Shown: positions 48,075-56,618, numbered from the stretch's first letter. The stretch: DNA of 64,000 bases from Halomonas caseinilytica (GCF_001662305.1 NZ_BDEP01000028.1:1-64000), one strand, 5' to 3'. The notes: generated from the sequence alone by a model not told the origin. Made by a program: numbers and translations.

Positions 48075-48340
48075 GCAAATTGGACAAGGAAGAGCGCGAG
48101 CTACTGGAAGCTTTCGAAGAAGGTGAGCTAAAACGGGTGCCGGACGCCGAACGTACACAGCAACGGCATCAGCAGTATGCAGAGGCCATGTTCAAGAAAG
48201 ATGCACGCATCAACATTCGCCTTTCCTCCAGGGACCTTCGAGGCCTCCAGAAAAAGGCGCTGGCAGAGGGTATTCCCTACCAGACACTGGTTGCCAGCAT
48301 CCTCCACAAATATGTGGAAGGTCGCCTGCACGAGGACTGA
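48071..48340 (+). CDS. Antitoxin of the BrnT-like toxin
   Basis: 89-residue protein: an acidic N-terminal half (DKEERELLEAFEEGEL) likely to contact the toxin, and a C-terminal ribbon-helix-helix-like segment ARINIRLSSRDLRGLQKKALAEGIPYQTLVASILHKY for DNA binding. This matches antitoxins paired with BrnT/DUF4258-type toxins. It is intact even though the toxin frame is broken, and a terminator follows. Confidence 0.8.
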   Translation: MSKLDKEERELLEAFEEGELKRVPDAERTQQRHQQYAEAMFKKDARINIRLSSRDLRGLQKKALAEGIPYQTLVASILHKYVEGRLHED

Positions 48341-48357
48341 TCGCCAGCGCCAAAACG

Positions 48358-48395
48358 CAAAGCCCCCGAGCCAGATCGCTGACTCGGGGGCTTTT
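48358..48395. terminator. Bidirectional terminator between antitoxin and ycaO
   Basis: A perfect 10-base stem AGCCCCCGAG (48361-48370) with CTCGGGGGCT (48383-48392), 12-base loop, TTTT on the plus side and AAA on the other. It can serve both convergent genes. Confidence 0.85.
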
Positions 48396-48428
48396 CACGA
48401 TGGGGCCGATGAAGCTATCTAATGAACA

Positions 48429-50630
48429 TCAAGCCTCAGCGACCGCCATCTCCGCCCTGGCAGCCCGGTGGGCATGCAGCTTCTTGTAGCTCTCTATCAA
48501 ACGCTGGTGCCGCTCGAGGCCTTCCAGTTGCATGTTGGTCGGCTCCAGGCCATGGAAGCGCACCTCGCCGTTCACTGAGCCAACCACGGCTTGCATGGTC
48601 GCTTCGCCGAACATGCGCGTGAAGTTGTAGAGGTAGTCGTCCAGCTCGAGTTCGTCGTCCAGGGCGATTTCCAGCACCGCGTTCACCGCCTGGTAGAAGA
48701 GCCCGCGCTCGACGGTGTTGTCGTTGAACTGCAGGAACATCTCGACCCGCTCCAGGGCTTGCTCGTGCTGGCCGAGCGCCAGGTTGATCAGCAGTTTCAG
48801 CTCGAGGATGGTGAGCTGCCCCCAGACGGTGTTCTCGTCGAACTCGATGCCGATCAGGGTGATGATGTCTTCGTGGTCATCGATCTGGGTCTCCTCCAGG
48901 CGCTCTAGCAGATCGCCCAGTTGCTCGTCGCTCAGCTCGTGGATGTGCAGGATATCCTCGCGGAACAACAGCGCCTTGTTGGTGTTGTCCCAGATCAGAT
49001 CCTCCACCGGGTAGACCTCAGAATACCCCGGCACCAGGATGCGGCACACCGGCGCACCCAGGTCATCAAAGACAGCCATGTAGGCTTCCAGCCCCAGTTC
49101 CTTGAGGATACCGAACAGGCGCTCGGCTTCCTCCTCGTTCGTGCCCGAGAAATCCCACTCGACGAACTCGACATCGGCCCGGGCACTGAAGAAACGCCAG
49201 GACACCAGCCCCGAGGAATCGATGAAGTGCTCGACGAAGTTGTTCGGCTCGGTGACGGCCAGCGAATTGAAGGTCGGCGGCATGAAGTCGTTCAAGCCCT
49301 CGAAGCTGCGGCCCTGCAACAGCTCGGTCAGGCTGCGCTCCAGTGCCACCTCGAAGCTGGGATGCGCACCGAAGGACGCGAAGACCCCGCCCGTGCGCGG
49401 GTTCATCAGGGTGACGCACATCACCGGGAACTGGCCGCCCAGGGAGGCATCCTTGACCAGCACCGGGAAGCCCTGCTTCTCCAGCGCCTCGACGCCCTCG
49501 AGAATCTCGGGGTACTTCGCCAGCACTGCATGCGGCACGTCCGGCAGCGCGATCTCTTCCTCGATGATCTGTTTCTTAACTGCCCGCTCGAAGATCTCCG
49601 ACAGGCACTGCACCTGCGCCTCATGCAGGGTGTTGCCGGCACTCATGCCGTTACTGAGGTAGAGGTTCTCGATCAGGTTAGAGGGGAAGTAGACCACCTC
49701 GCCATCCGACTGGCGCACGAACGGCAGCGAGACAATGCCGCGCTCCACCTTGCCGGAATTGGTGTCGATCAGGTTGGAGCCCCGCAGCTCGCCATCCGGG
49801 TCGTAGAACTCCCGGCAGTAGGCATCCAGGATGCCCTCCGGCAACTCGTCGTTCGGCCCCGGCTGGAACCACTTCTCGTCGGGATAGTGCACGAACTCGC
49901 TGTTGGCGATCTCTTCGCCGAAGAACTGATCGTTGTAGAAGAAGTTGCAGCTCAAGCGCTCGATGAACTCACCCAGCGCCGAGCACAGCGCGCTCTCCTT
50001 GGTCGAGCCCTTGCCGTTGGTGAAGCACATGTTGGAGTGGGCATCGCGAATGTGCAGCGACCACACATGCGGCACGATGTTGCGCCAGGAGGCGATCTCG
50101 ATCTGCATGCCCAGCGACTCGAGAATGCTCGTCATGTTGGCGATGGTCTGCTCCAGCGGCAGATCCTTGCCTTCGATCCAGGTACTCGCACCCTCCTCCG
50201 GCTCGGCCATCAACAGCGCCTGGGCATCCTCGTCCAGGTTCTCGACCGTCTCGATCTGGAACTCAGGCACGTTCTGCACCACCCGCTTGACCGAGCAACG
50301 CTCGATGGAACGCATGATGCCCTGGCGATCCTTGTCGGACAGATCCTCCGGCAGCTCGACCTGGATCTTGAAGATCTGCTTGTAGCGGTTCTCCGGATCG
50401 ACGATGTTGTTCTGCGACAGCCGGATATTCTCGGTGGGAATATCGCGCGCATTGCAGTAGACCTTGACGAAATACGCCGCGCACATCGCCGACGACGCCA
50501 GGAAGTAATCGAAGGGGCCAGGCGCCGAGCCATCGCCCTTGTAGCGGATGGGCTGGTCGGAGATGACCGTGAAGTCATCGAACTTGGCCTCCAGCCGGAG
50601 GTTGTCGAGATAGTTGACCTTGATTTCCAT
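48429..50630 (-). CDS. ycaO: OsmC domain / YcaO domain fusion protein
   Basis: 733 residues: an N-terminal OsmC-like domain (residues about 1-140, SAPGPFDYFLASSAMCAAYFVKVYC) joined to a full YcaO protein (HIRDAHSNMCFTNGKGSTKESALCSALGEFIERLS, then SNGMSAGNTLHEAQVQCLSEIFERAVK and SFGAHPSFEVALERSLTELLQGR) and the C-terminal TPR-like tail of E. coli-type YcaO. E. coli YcaO assists RimO-dependent methylthiolation of ribosomal protein S12; YcaO domains are ATP-dependent cyclodehydratases. The start is ATG 50630, although a TTG two codons upstream is possible. No peptide-modifying neighbours are seen. Confidence 0.9.
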   Translation of the reverse strand: MEIKVNYLDNLRLEAKFDDFTVISDQPIRYKGDGSAPGPFDYFLASSAMCAAYFVKVYCNARDIPTENIRLSQNNIVDPENRYKQIFKIQVELPEDLSDKDRQGIMRSIERCSVKRVVQNVPEFQIETVENLDEDAQALLMAEPEEGASTWIEGKDLPLEQTIANMTSILESLGMQIEIASWRNIVPHVWSLHIRDAHSNMCFTNGKGSTKESALCSALGEFIERLSCNFFYNDQFFGEEIANSEFVHYPDEKWFQPGPNDELPEGILDAYCREFYDPDGELRGSNLIDTNSGKVERGIVSLPFVRQSDGEVVYFPSNLIENLYLSNGMSAGNTLHEAQVQCLSEIFERAVKKQIIEEEIALPDVPHAVLAKYPEILEGVEALEKQGFPVLVKDASLGGQFPVMCVTLMNPRTGGVFASFGAHPSFEVALERSLTELLQGRSFEGLNDFMPPTFNSLAVTEPNNFVEHFIDSSGLVSWRFFSARADVEFVEWDFSGTNEEEAERLFGILKELGLEAYMAVFDDLGAPVCRILVPGYSEVYPVEDLIWDNTNKALLFREDILHIHELSDEQLGDLLERLEETQIDDHEDIITLIGIEFDENTVWGQLTILELKLLINLALGQHEQALERVEMFLQFNDNTVERGLFYQAVNAVLEIALDDELELDDYLYNFTRMFGEATMQAVVGSVNGEVRFHGLEPTNMQLEGLERHQRLIESYKKLHAHRAARAEMAVAEA

Positions 50631-50749
50631 TGACAAAGCACCGGATTCGTGGTTTCGGTCGGCCGTAGCGCGTAGCCCGCCATTATCCAGCTTTTGAGGC
50701 GCTTCGTCTTGGGCGGGTGATCAAAAAATCGCCAGTGCGGGCGCAGCTA

Positions 50750-51487
50750 TCAGCTAGTGGCAACCTCATGCACGCTGGCGATGCCTTGCGCGGTGTCCAG
50801 TATCAGCACGCCTTCCGAATCCGTTCCCATCTGGGCGAGCAGCTCACCCTCGGTATTCCAGGCCGCCGATCGCCCTGTACTGATGAAATCGCCACTCGGG
50901 CCCACAGCGTCAGCCAACAGCACGTGCATGCTGTGGCGTCGGGCGACGGATGAATAATGCTGCATGGCCCTGGGCAGGTTACTGGCCGACTCAGCCACGC
51001 TGGCGAGATAGAACCGAGCGCCCATCTCGGCAGCCGCGTTGGCGTGATCCGCCTGGAGCGATTCATAGCAAATGGCGGGAGCCAGCGTGCCGCCGTGGCT
51101 ATCGAGCAACAGCTGGTGATCCCCAGCTGTAAAGTAGGCAAGCTCACTGGCATGTAGCCATTGCTTGGCATAGGTGCGAGGCGGCTCGTGGGGCAAAAAC
51201 CAGACCATTCCGATCTGCACGCCAGCGTCGACGACCAAGGGCATGCCTACCCCGATTTGCAGACCGTGCGCATCGCTAAGCTCCTGGAGCTCGTTGAGAC
51301 ACCAGTGCTCCGCATCGCTGACGAGGGCGCTCGACAGGCGTGGCTGATACCCCGTAAGGGATAGCTCGGGGAAATACACCACGTCGGCTCGGTGGACCAC
51401 TGCCTGCTTGATGAGCGCGAGGTGCTTTTCCGTATTTTTCGCCAGATCACCGGGCTCGGGACGCAACTGCGCGACACATACCCTCAT
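50750..51487 (-). CDS. Carbon-nitrogen hydrolase (nitrilase superfamily)
   Basis: 245-residue hydrolase with the Glu-Lys-Cys triad: Glu in YFPELSLTGY, Lys in RTYAKQWLH and Cys in APAICYESLQ. Superfamily members cleave amides or nitriles of small molecules; the substrate is not predictable here. It stands alone between ycaO and the accessory region. Confidence 0.88.
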   Translation of the reverse strand: MRVCVAQLRPEPGDLAKNTEKHLALIKQAVVHRADVVYFPELSLTGYQPRLSSALVSDAEHWCLNELQELSDAHGLQIGVGMPLVVDAGVQIGMVWFLPHEPPRTYAKQWLHASELAYFTAGDHQLLLDSHGGTLAPAICYESLQADHANAAAEMGARFYLASVAESASNLPRAMQHYSSVARRHSMHVLLADAVGPSGDFISTGRSAAWNTEGELLAQMGTDSEGVLILDTAQGIASVHEVATS

Positions 51488-51621
51488 ACTTCACCTGTAG
51501 CTAAATTCAATCATGTGAAAATTCGCCCCGTTGGTATCCGGGCCATTCACACCGGCATCGGAATAGTGAAGAAACCGATAGCCCACGCCAGTGGCGCTGG
51601 GTGGTCAACGGACGCAACTTT

Positions 51622-52155
51622 TCAGATGTTATCTACGGCTTCCAGAATAAATGAAACGCGCTCACTGACATGAGTACGCGGCACCTCCAAGGTTTCATAG
51701 CTCCATTGCCGATACCACCTTTTCAGACCCTCGAACACCTCGACGGACTGTTCAAATGTCTGGTCACGCTCGGCATCGGTGCCATAGATCTCTTTCCATG
51801 GAGGCAGAAGAAAAACGCGCCTGTTGTAGGGAAAATCGTGAACGTATCGAGCCGCTTGATCATATGTCAGTGCATTCTCCGCATCCAGCATCCACAACGC
51901 GTCCAGCACACCTCGATCAAAGAACCCGGGACCATCACCGGCATCGGTTGCTCGATACTTTTCGATATCCGCACTCAGGACCTCATGGGCAAACAAGGCG
52001 GGCCCCGGCCTTGGCGACAACCCCGCTATTAACCGCTCCTGGATTATCCTCCGGGCAGACTCTGGTGCGAAACTGTACCCACGCTCCGCCAGAGCGGTAA
52101 GAACTGTTGTTTTACCTCCGCCGGGCCCGCCGGTGACTACGAATCGATTGTTCAT
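51622..52155 (-). CDS. AAA family ATPase (AAA_28-like small NTP-binding protein)
   Basis: 177-residue P-loop protein: Walker A VTGGPGGGKTTVLTAL at the N-terminus, and FFDRGVLDALWM as the Walker-B-like acidic segment. It resembles the AAA_28/kinase-like group found beside metabolic or defence genes. Function unknown. It starts the accessory stretch. Confidence 0.8.
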   Translation of the reverse strand: MNNRFVVTGGPGGGKTTVLTALAERGYSFAPESARRIIQERLIAGLSPRPGPALFAHEVLSADIEKYRATDAGDGPGFFDRGVLDALWMLDAENALTYDQAARYVHDFPYNRRVFLLPPWKEIYGTDAERDQTFEQSVEVFEGLKRWYRQWSYETLEVPRTHVSERVSFILEAVDNI

Positions 52156-52223
52156 TAAACGTCTAAGGCCTCCATCAGGTGCTTGTCGCGCACATGGAAA
52201 AGCTGGTCTCTCCTGGCAAAATG

Positions 52224-52877
52224 CTACCGGACACCAGACATCCGTAATATCTCGTCACTTGGAACAATCGCCAGGTCGGCGGCAGATAGCCCAGACGCCA
52301 AGATAGCCTGGTCTGCGATGTACGCCCCTGCCCGATATCCAATCCAACGCCGCCCATCCGGATGCCGAAACATCCAATGGCCGTAAGACGCCGAAACCGG
52401 AAGCTCCAGCAACTCGGCCACCCATGTCTGGACGTCGTCGGGGTATTGCCCCCACGGCGTCTCGCGCCCCGCGACATCTCGTTCGAAAACGGTTGCCAGC
52501 CCCTCACTGACAACGCCTTCCATGAAGGAGGTGCGCTCCGGCCCGCCATACATCACCCAGCCTCGTGCCAGATGATGGAGCTCATGGAACAACGTGAAGC
52601 GCAACTGCGTGCGAGCGATGCCGGCGATCCCTCTCGATCGCGCCTGATTGACCGTCCAGCCCACACGATGTGACGTGATCGCAGCGCCCACCTCCCCCGT
52701 TTCCGGGATAACGAACTGCCCCGTTTGGCATGCCAGCTCGATATCATGGGGCAACAGCGCACCAAGGTGGGCACGTATCTCCATATCCGCAGCAGCACAG
52801 ATCTCCTCGACGGCTTGACGAGAATCGTCCGAGAAATGCCGACAATCGGTGGTATCGAGGAAAAGTGGGACGATCAT
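52224..52877 (-). CDS. DUF2268-type putative zinc protease
   Basis: 217 residues with a zinc-binding FHELHHLARGW motif (HExxH near residue 99) and a downstream EGVVSEGLATVFERD segment supplying the third ligand Glu, plus PWGQYPDDVQTW. These are the landmarks of DUF2268 predicted Zn-dependent proteases. It starts 35 bases beyond the 52912-52967 attC-like site and could be another cassette gene; no clear attC is visible at its own 3' end. Confidence 0.78.
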   Translation of the reverse strand: MIVPLFLDTTDCRHFSDDSRQAVEEICAAADMEIRAHLGALLPHDIELACQTGQFVIPETGEVGAAITSHRVGWTVNQARSRGIAGIARTQLRFTLFHELHHLARGWVMYGGPERTSFMEGVVSEGLATVFERDVAGRETPWGQYPDDVQTWVAELLELPVSASYGHWMFRHPDGRRWIGYRAGAYIADQAILASGLSAADLAIVPSDEILRMSGVR

Positions 52878-52911
52878 CGGCTGAGATTCCTTTCGTCAAG
52901 ACGGATGTTTG

Positions 52912-52967
52912 GCATAGCGCCTCAATCAGCCGACGCGTTAGCGGTCGGCTGCATTGATTTGTTAGCT
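52912..52967 (-). other. attC-like site A
   Basis: On the minus strand it runs from GCTAAC (complement of 52961-52966) through paired arms CAATGCAGCCGAC and GTCGGCTGATTG, which match except for one bulged base, to a diverged GGCGCTATGC end. The bulge and the loop GCTAACGC are typical of attC hairpins. The 5'-nucleotidase reading frame ends inside it. Confidence 0.65.
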
Positions 52968-53934
52968 TCTTTCTCGTCGAACACCTTTTTCAGTGACGAA
53001 TCGCTGGGATACAAAACTTTTGCACTGGGAACATCCAATGCGGCTGTATCTAAATGCGAATCCTGATCATCAAAGAAAATATGCGGTTTGAAAGCTTTTA
53101 GGAACCTGCTTTTCTGTAAACCACCTAGGAAAAATGCCTGATCAATATATACGTTCCATTCTCTTATAGTATTTATTACCCTCATCTCAGCAGGGCTATT
53201 TCTTGCAGTCATAATCGCTAGTCGTACAGGGGAATACTCGATTCTTCCGGGCAGCCGCTCTTGAATCTTAGAAAGTTTTTTAAAAGGTTCGCGTGAGGCC
53301 CCTCTTGTAGAGGAGTTTCTTTCTGTAAATCTTCAGTTCCCCAGAATTTGTCGAGGCCTTCAGTCTGATTGATGAGCTCACTTTCTTCACTAAATAGTAC
53401 TGCATCTGCATCAAAAGCAAACCTGACTTGGTCATCTCTCAGTTCATGAGAGGATATCGGCGGCTCCTTGACAATAGCCCCGGCACAAACCTTGGTATCG
53501 ACCACACTTTGAGCATCCTTTTCATCTGTTGTCAGAAATAAATCAACATAAAATGCTTCTAAATAGTCATAGCTCGGCTCTCCAGCAGTGAATGCCGACC
53601 GCGTGATTGCAAGTCCTCGCCGCCTTATTTCCTTCAAAACTCTAAAGCCAGTTTCCGGACTATTTTTTGAAATTATGACGACCTCAACTATTGGATTTTT
53701 ATCGCCTTCGGCTTGATGTTTATTCAATCCAAGCAGCGCTTTCACCAAAGGCATACCAGTACCGTCCTCTAGAGGCTCATCTTCATGCTGAAGCATGTAC
53801 TCTCGGTACTCAATAATCGCTGTTTCCGGGTCTTCTGCCTTCTTCTCCCTAAAAACCTTGTCGGCTTCTGAAAGATCGAAAAGTGCGGTCGCCGAAATTC
53901 CAATAACCAATGTTTCTGATAGATCGATTGGCAT
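52922..53934 (-). pseudogene. 5'-nucleotidase (cytosolic NT5C1-like) gene, frameshifted
   Basis: The frame from ATG 53934 (AAGGAG upstream) encodes LVIGISATALFDL, VVIISKNSPETGFRVLKEIRRRGLAITRSAFTAG and VRFAFDADAVLFSEESE, then hits a stop at 53218. The next frame continues PVRLAIMTARNSPAEMRVI, then FFLGGLQKSRFLKAFKPHIFFDDQ, the rest of the same family. The junction is the C4 run near 53228, where one C seems to be missing. The family dephosphorylates AMP/IMP. The last codons encode MQPTANASAD and lie in attC-like site A. Confidence 0.8.
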
Positions 53935-53961
53935 ATATACTCCTTGCAAAGACCTAGCACT

Positions 53962-54040
53962 GCTAACGATTGGCTTGAGGCGCGACTTGTCCTAGATCGA
54001 AGCGGAAGGACAAGACGTCGACCTCAAAGCGTTTGCTAGC
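53962..54040 (-). other. attC-like site B
   Basis: On the minus strand, arms CTTTGAGGTCGACGTCTTGTCC and GGACAAGTCGCGCCTCAAGCC pair with a few mismatches around a 17-base terminal loop. The far end reads GTTAGC, next to the start of the following gene. It lies between the end of the CorA-like gene and the start of the 5'-nucleotidase gene, where a cassette junction would be. Confidence 0.6.
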
Positions 54041-54059
54041 AAACGGCCGATTTGATGGC

Positions 54060-54611
54060 TTACGACCGACGCCGCACACCCGACATCAATATACCCACAG
54101 CGAGTGCGGCCACTACTGCGATCGCGAGTAAGAATGCAATAAGGCCCGACCATCTCGCACCCAAATCGGGATATGAGCCCAGAACGAATGGGCGAAACAC
54201 AAGATCGGCCAGGCTTGCCGCTCCTACGAAACCAAAGACGACCACCAGCCAGCGATCCACGCGTGAACGTTTCTTCTCAGTCCGGTATCGGCGTTCATCG
54301 AGATGCCAGCGTGCATGCTCTTTCGCAGAGCCTACGAGCTTCGTCGTCCCAACTGCCTCCAACAGGTATTCAAGCGCCTCCGTGATCTCTCCTGCTTGGC
54401 CGGAGTGGTGGATTGCGGATTCCGCCGAGGCCAGCACCTCGTACGCTCGGATCAGATGTTCATCAGATGGAGGGGCGATGGCTGTCGCGCATGCGCGAAC
54501 GATTCGAAGGTTATGGTATTCAAAGTGCTCCGCCCTCGCCTGATTCTCTAGGAGTCGAGACCTCGTGCTGGAATCTTCCCACGCATTATCTGGCGAATCA
54601 GCGGGTCGCAG
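54060..54611 (-). pseudogene. C-terminal part of CorA-like membrane protein (after in-frame TGA)
   Basis: 183 codons in the same frame as the gene ending at 54612, directly after its TGA, with no ATG and no attC-like site between. It encodes a helical stretch (ARAEHFEYHNLRIVRACATA ... ALEYLLEAVGTT), a charged helix EHARWHLDERRYRTEKKRSR and two membrane helices at the very C-terminus, a CorA-like arrangement. An internal GTG at 54437 could start a 125-residue fragment. I read it as the detached second half of one protein. Confidence 0.6.
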
Positions 54612-55742
54612 TCATGTCCAAAGAAGGAGCGCCTGATTTCCGTGCAGGCAATAGTCTTCGAAAAGGCGCAGGTCCGGAGGCAGGTCCGGAGGCTGCTCGA
54701 TAGACGAAGATCGCATCAGCACTGGCGATATCGTGGGGCTAAACCTTTCGACTAACCCATCCGTAGTATCTGGCTGGGCGGTAAAGCGCATCAACGAAAT
54801 CGATGGGTGGCCTTGCCAAAGCTGGACTCGCCGGAACCGCTCAGCCTTCTTTCCGGCGCTTGGAACGATTAAACTTGTGACAGCACCTAGATATATCGAG
54901 CGGCAGAGATCGATATTGGCTTCCCAATCCGAATCGCCCTCGGATCCGGCGATTTGATGCAGTGTCCAAGAGTCCCCTCCAACCTCAAAGTTCCGCCCGT
55001 CCTTTCCTAGGGACCTATCGAGCACCACACGGCTCGCCCGATGCAGATCCTTCAGAAGTCTCCTATGCTTTCTCCCGGCGGCCGCTTGGCCAGCAATAGA
55101 TAAATCGCCTGCAAATGCTTCTGGTAGAATGTGATTGGCATCTAGGCGCTGCACGTTCGCCTGCATCCAAATTTGATCAAAATATCGGTAGAAAAGATTG
55201 ACTACATCACTAATAAAGTCCGCCTCGTTCAAGCTATCCCACGTCGTATCCAACTGAAAGCTTACATTCAGGATTCCATCAGAATAGACCTTAAGCCACG
55301 GGTATACTGGAAGAGTAAAGTCACCTCGCTCTAGGACTACCGGAGGCAGGACGGCCCGGAGATGAGGCGGAATCTGCCGTGATTCCGCGCCCTCGATCCG
55401 CTGTTCGTGAAATGAAAGCTCTAAGCAGAATAGGAGTTCCTCAGCGATTGGACGTGGTAGGTCGTCGCTAAATTGTACCATCCAGCTAGAGTCCCACTGC
55501 CGACCTTTCGGTTGAATCCATTCGAGCTGTATATCGCCGTTCGTATCAAGATAGAAGCTTTTCAAGTCAGAAAAACAAACTGCTCGGGCGACCCCCGACC
55601 GAAGAAGACGCACGGCAGTCTTGATTAGATCGACGTCGCCGACCTCTAGGCCAGCAGTATAATTATAGAAACAGTTTACTTGCTGTACCTCCAGCGCGGT
55701 CGGGCCCGGATTCATCACATCTCCCACCATAATCAGCTTCAC
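54612..55742 (-). CDS. Large N-terminal domain of CorA-like protein, truncated by TGA
   Basis: 376-residue soluble, mostly acidic protein that I cannot assign to a family. It begins MKLIMVGDVMNPGPTALEVQ and ends ...GNQALLLWT before TGA. No motifs of known enzymes are visible. Because the same frame stays open for 183 more codons and then shows a two-helix membrane tail, the native product was probably a single protein of about 560 residues. Codon use is less GC-rich than in the flanking chromosome, in line with acquired DNA. Confidence 0.6.
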   Translation of the reverse strand: MKLIMVGDVMNPGPTALEVQQVNCFYNYTAGLEVGDVDLIKTAVRLLRSGVARAVCFSDLKSFYLDTNGDIQLEWIQPKGRQWDSSWMVQFSDDLPRPIAEELLFCLELSFHEQRIEGAESRQIPPHLRAVLPPVVLERGDFTLPVYPWLKVYSDGILNVSFQLDTTWDSLNEADFISDVVNLFYRYFDQIWMQANVQRLDANHILPEAFAGDLSIAGQAAAGRKHRRLLKDLHRASRVVLDRSLGKDGRNFEVGGDSWTLHQIAGSEGDSDWEANIDLCRSIYLGAVTSLIVPSAGKKAERFRRVQLWQGHPSISLMRFTAQPDTTDGLVERFSPTISPVLMRSSSIEQPPDLPPDLRLFEDYCLHGNQALLLWT

Positions 55743-55771
55743 TTATCTTTGATGCGCGCGGATTCTGGATC

Positions 55772-55840
55772 GCTAACGCCCTGAATAAGCCACCGTTTGG
55801 AGCTCCAGCGTAAAACGGTCGGCTTCATTCACTGGTTAAA
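55772..55840 (-). other. attC-like site C
   Basis: The clearest of the three. On the minus strand it reads TTTAACC, then arm TGAATGAAGCCGACCGTTT, a central loop, arm AAACGGTGGCTTATTCA, then GGGCGTTAGCG. The arms match with one bulge and a mismatch. The preceding PLD-like gene's TGA (55841-55843) touches its first base. Confidence 0.7.
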
Positions 55841-56618
55841 TCAGTTCAGCTCGGTAAGTCCAGAGCCGAGTATCTCATTCTTTAGTGAGTTGAGCCTATC
55901 TTCCACAGTTATGCCATTATTCATATCCGGAACATATGGCGCCCTTATAACTTCATAAGGAAAATTGTTACCAGCTAGTTGCTCATCAAATCAATCAGCA
56001 ATCGACTTATAGTCGTCGGGCCACATCATAACGTCGCATTCGTAATTAAAAAATACTCACGCTTCCAAACGCTGTCCTCGTAATATTACTTCTTCCGATG
56101 ATCCCGAACCTTGGCTCATCTCCTTTGTAAAGAATAAAAACTTTGGCATGCCACCGAAACCCATTCTTGCAGTAGCACTTTATCTTGCAACCTTGAGATC
56201 GCATATTGTCTCTAAAATTTCTACACGACTGCTTCCAGGAGCCGTTATGAATGCCAACTGTATTCATCTCTATTTTTGATTTAGCGACCTCGGTGGCAAA
56301 ATTGGCTTCTAGGGAGGCTGGATACGCAGATCCTTTGAAATTCTCCTGAAAAAAACCAGAACATAACAAAGCATTGTCGCCTGCCTCTGTTTTCATAGAC
56401 CCTATCAGCAAGTCTCTGAACCGATTTACAGGCAGTTGGTTTCTTAAAATTATTGCGAGTGCCAAAATACTTCCTTGAAGATTTAACAGTGACTCTATGC
56501 CCCGCGGCAAAACCTCAATGAACGCGACGGCGCATTGATTGAGGTTATCTAGACCGCCACATTGACGTAACTCATTGTTCTGACAACCACCGTTCCAATC
56601 ACTAGGCAGTATATCCAA
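55841..56618 (-). pseudogene. Phospholipase-D-like (HKD) nuclease-family gene, disrupted
   Basis: From ATG 56618 the first frame runs 190 residues and includes the HKD-type segment RWHAKVFILYKGDEPRFGIIGRSNITRTAFG, then meets TAA at a six-T run near 56055. One base later the next frame continues NYECDVMMWPDDYKSIAD, a TGA where Trp is likely, then FDEQLAGNNFPYEVIRAP ... EDRLNSLKNEILGSGLTELN. So there is one frameshift and one nonsense codon. PLD-like proteins of this kind occur in restriction or defence contexts, but that role is inference. Confidence 0.7.

Larger units (their letters stand above)
52912..56618 (-). mobile_element. Decayed integron cassette array without integrase (CALIN-like)
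   Basis: Three minus-strand genes in a row each end at, or within 20 bases of, an imperfect inverted repeat with attC-like ends: a TTTAACC- or GCTAAC-type 5' box next to the gene and a GTTAGC-type 3' box beyond it. The first encoded protein ends in QPTANASAD, a tail often seen where a cassette gene reads into its attC site. No integrase gene is present in the window. All three genes are disrupted. The assignment is from fold and layout, not from a covariance search. Confidence 0.65.

Noticed and set aside
52224..52877. ImmA/IrrE-type regulator protease or abortive-infection gene
   Set aside because: It has HExxH, but the surrounding residues fit DUF2268 and no helix-turn-helix partner is adjacent.
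54612..55742. CBASS, retron or toxin-effector system
   Set aside because: No nucleotidyltransferase, reverse transcriptase or known effector motif is visible; only the two-helix C-terminal tail is suggestive.
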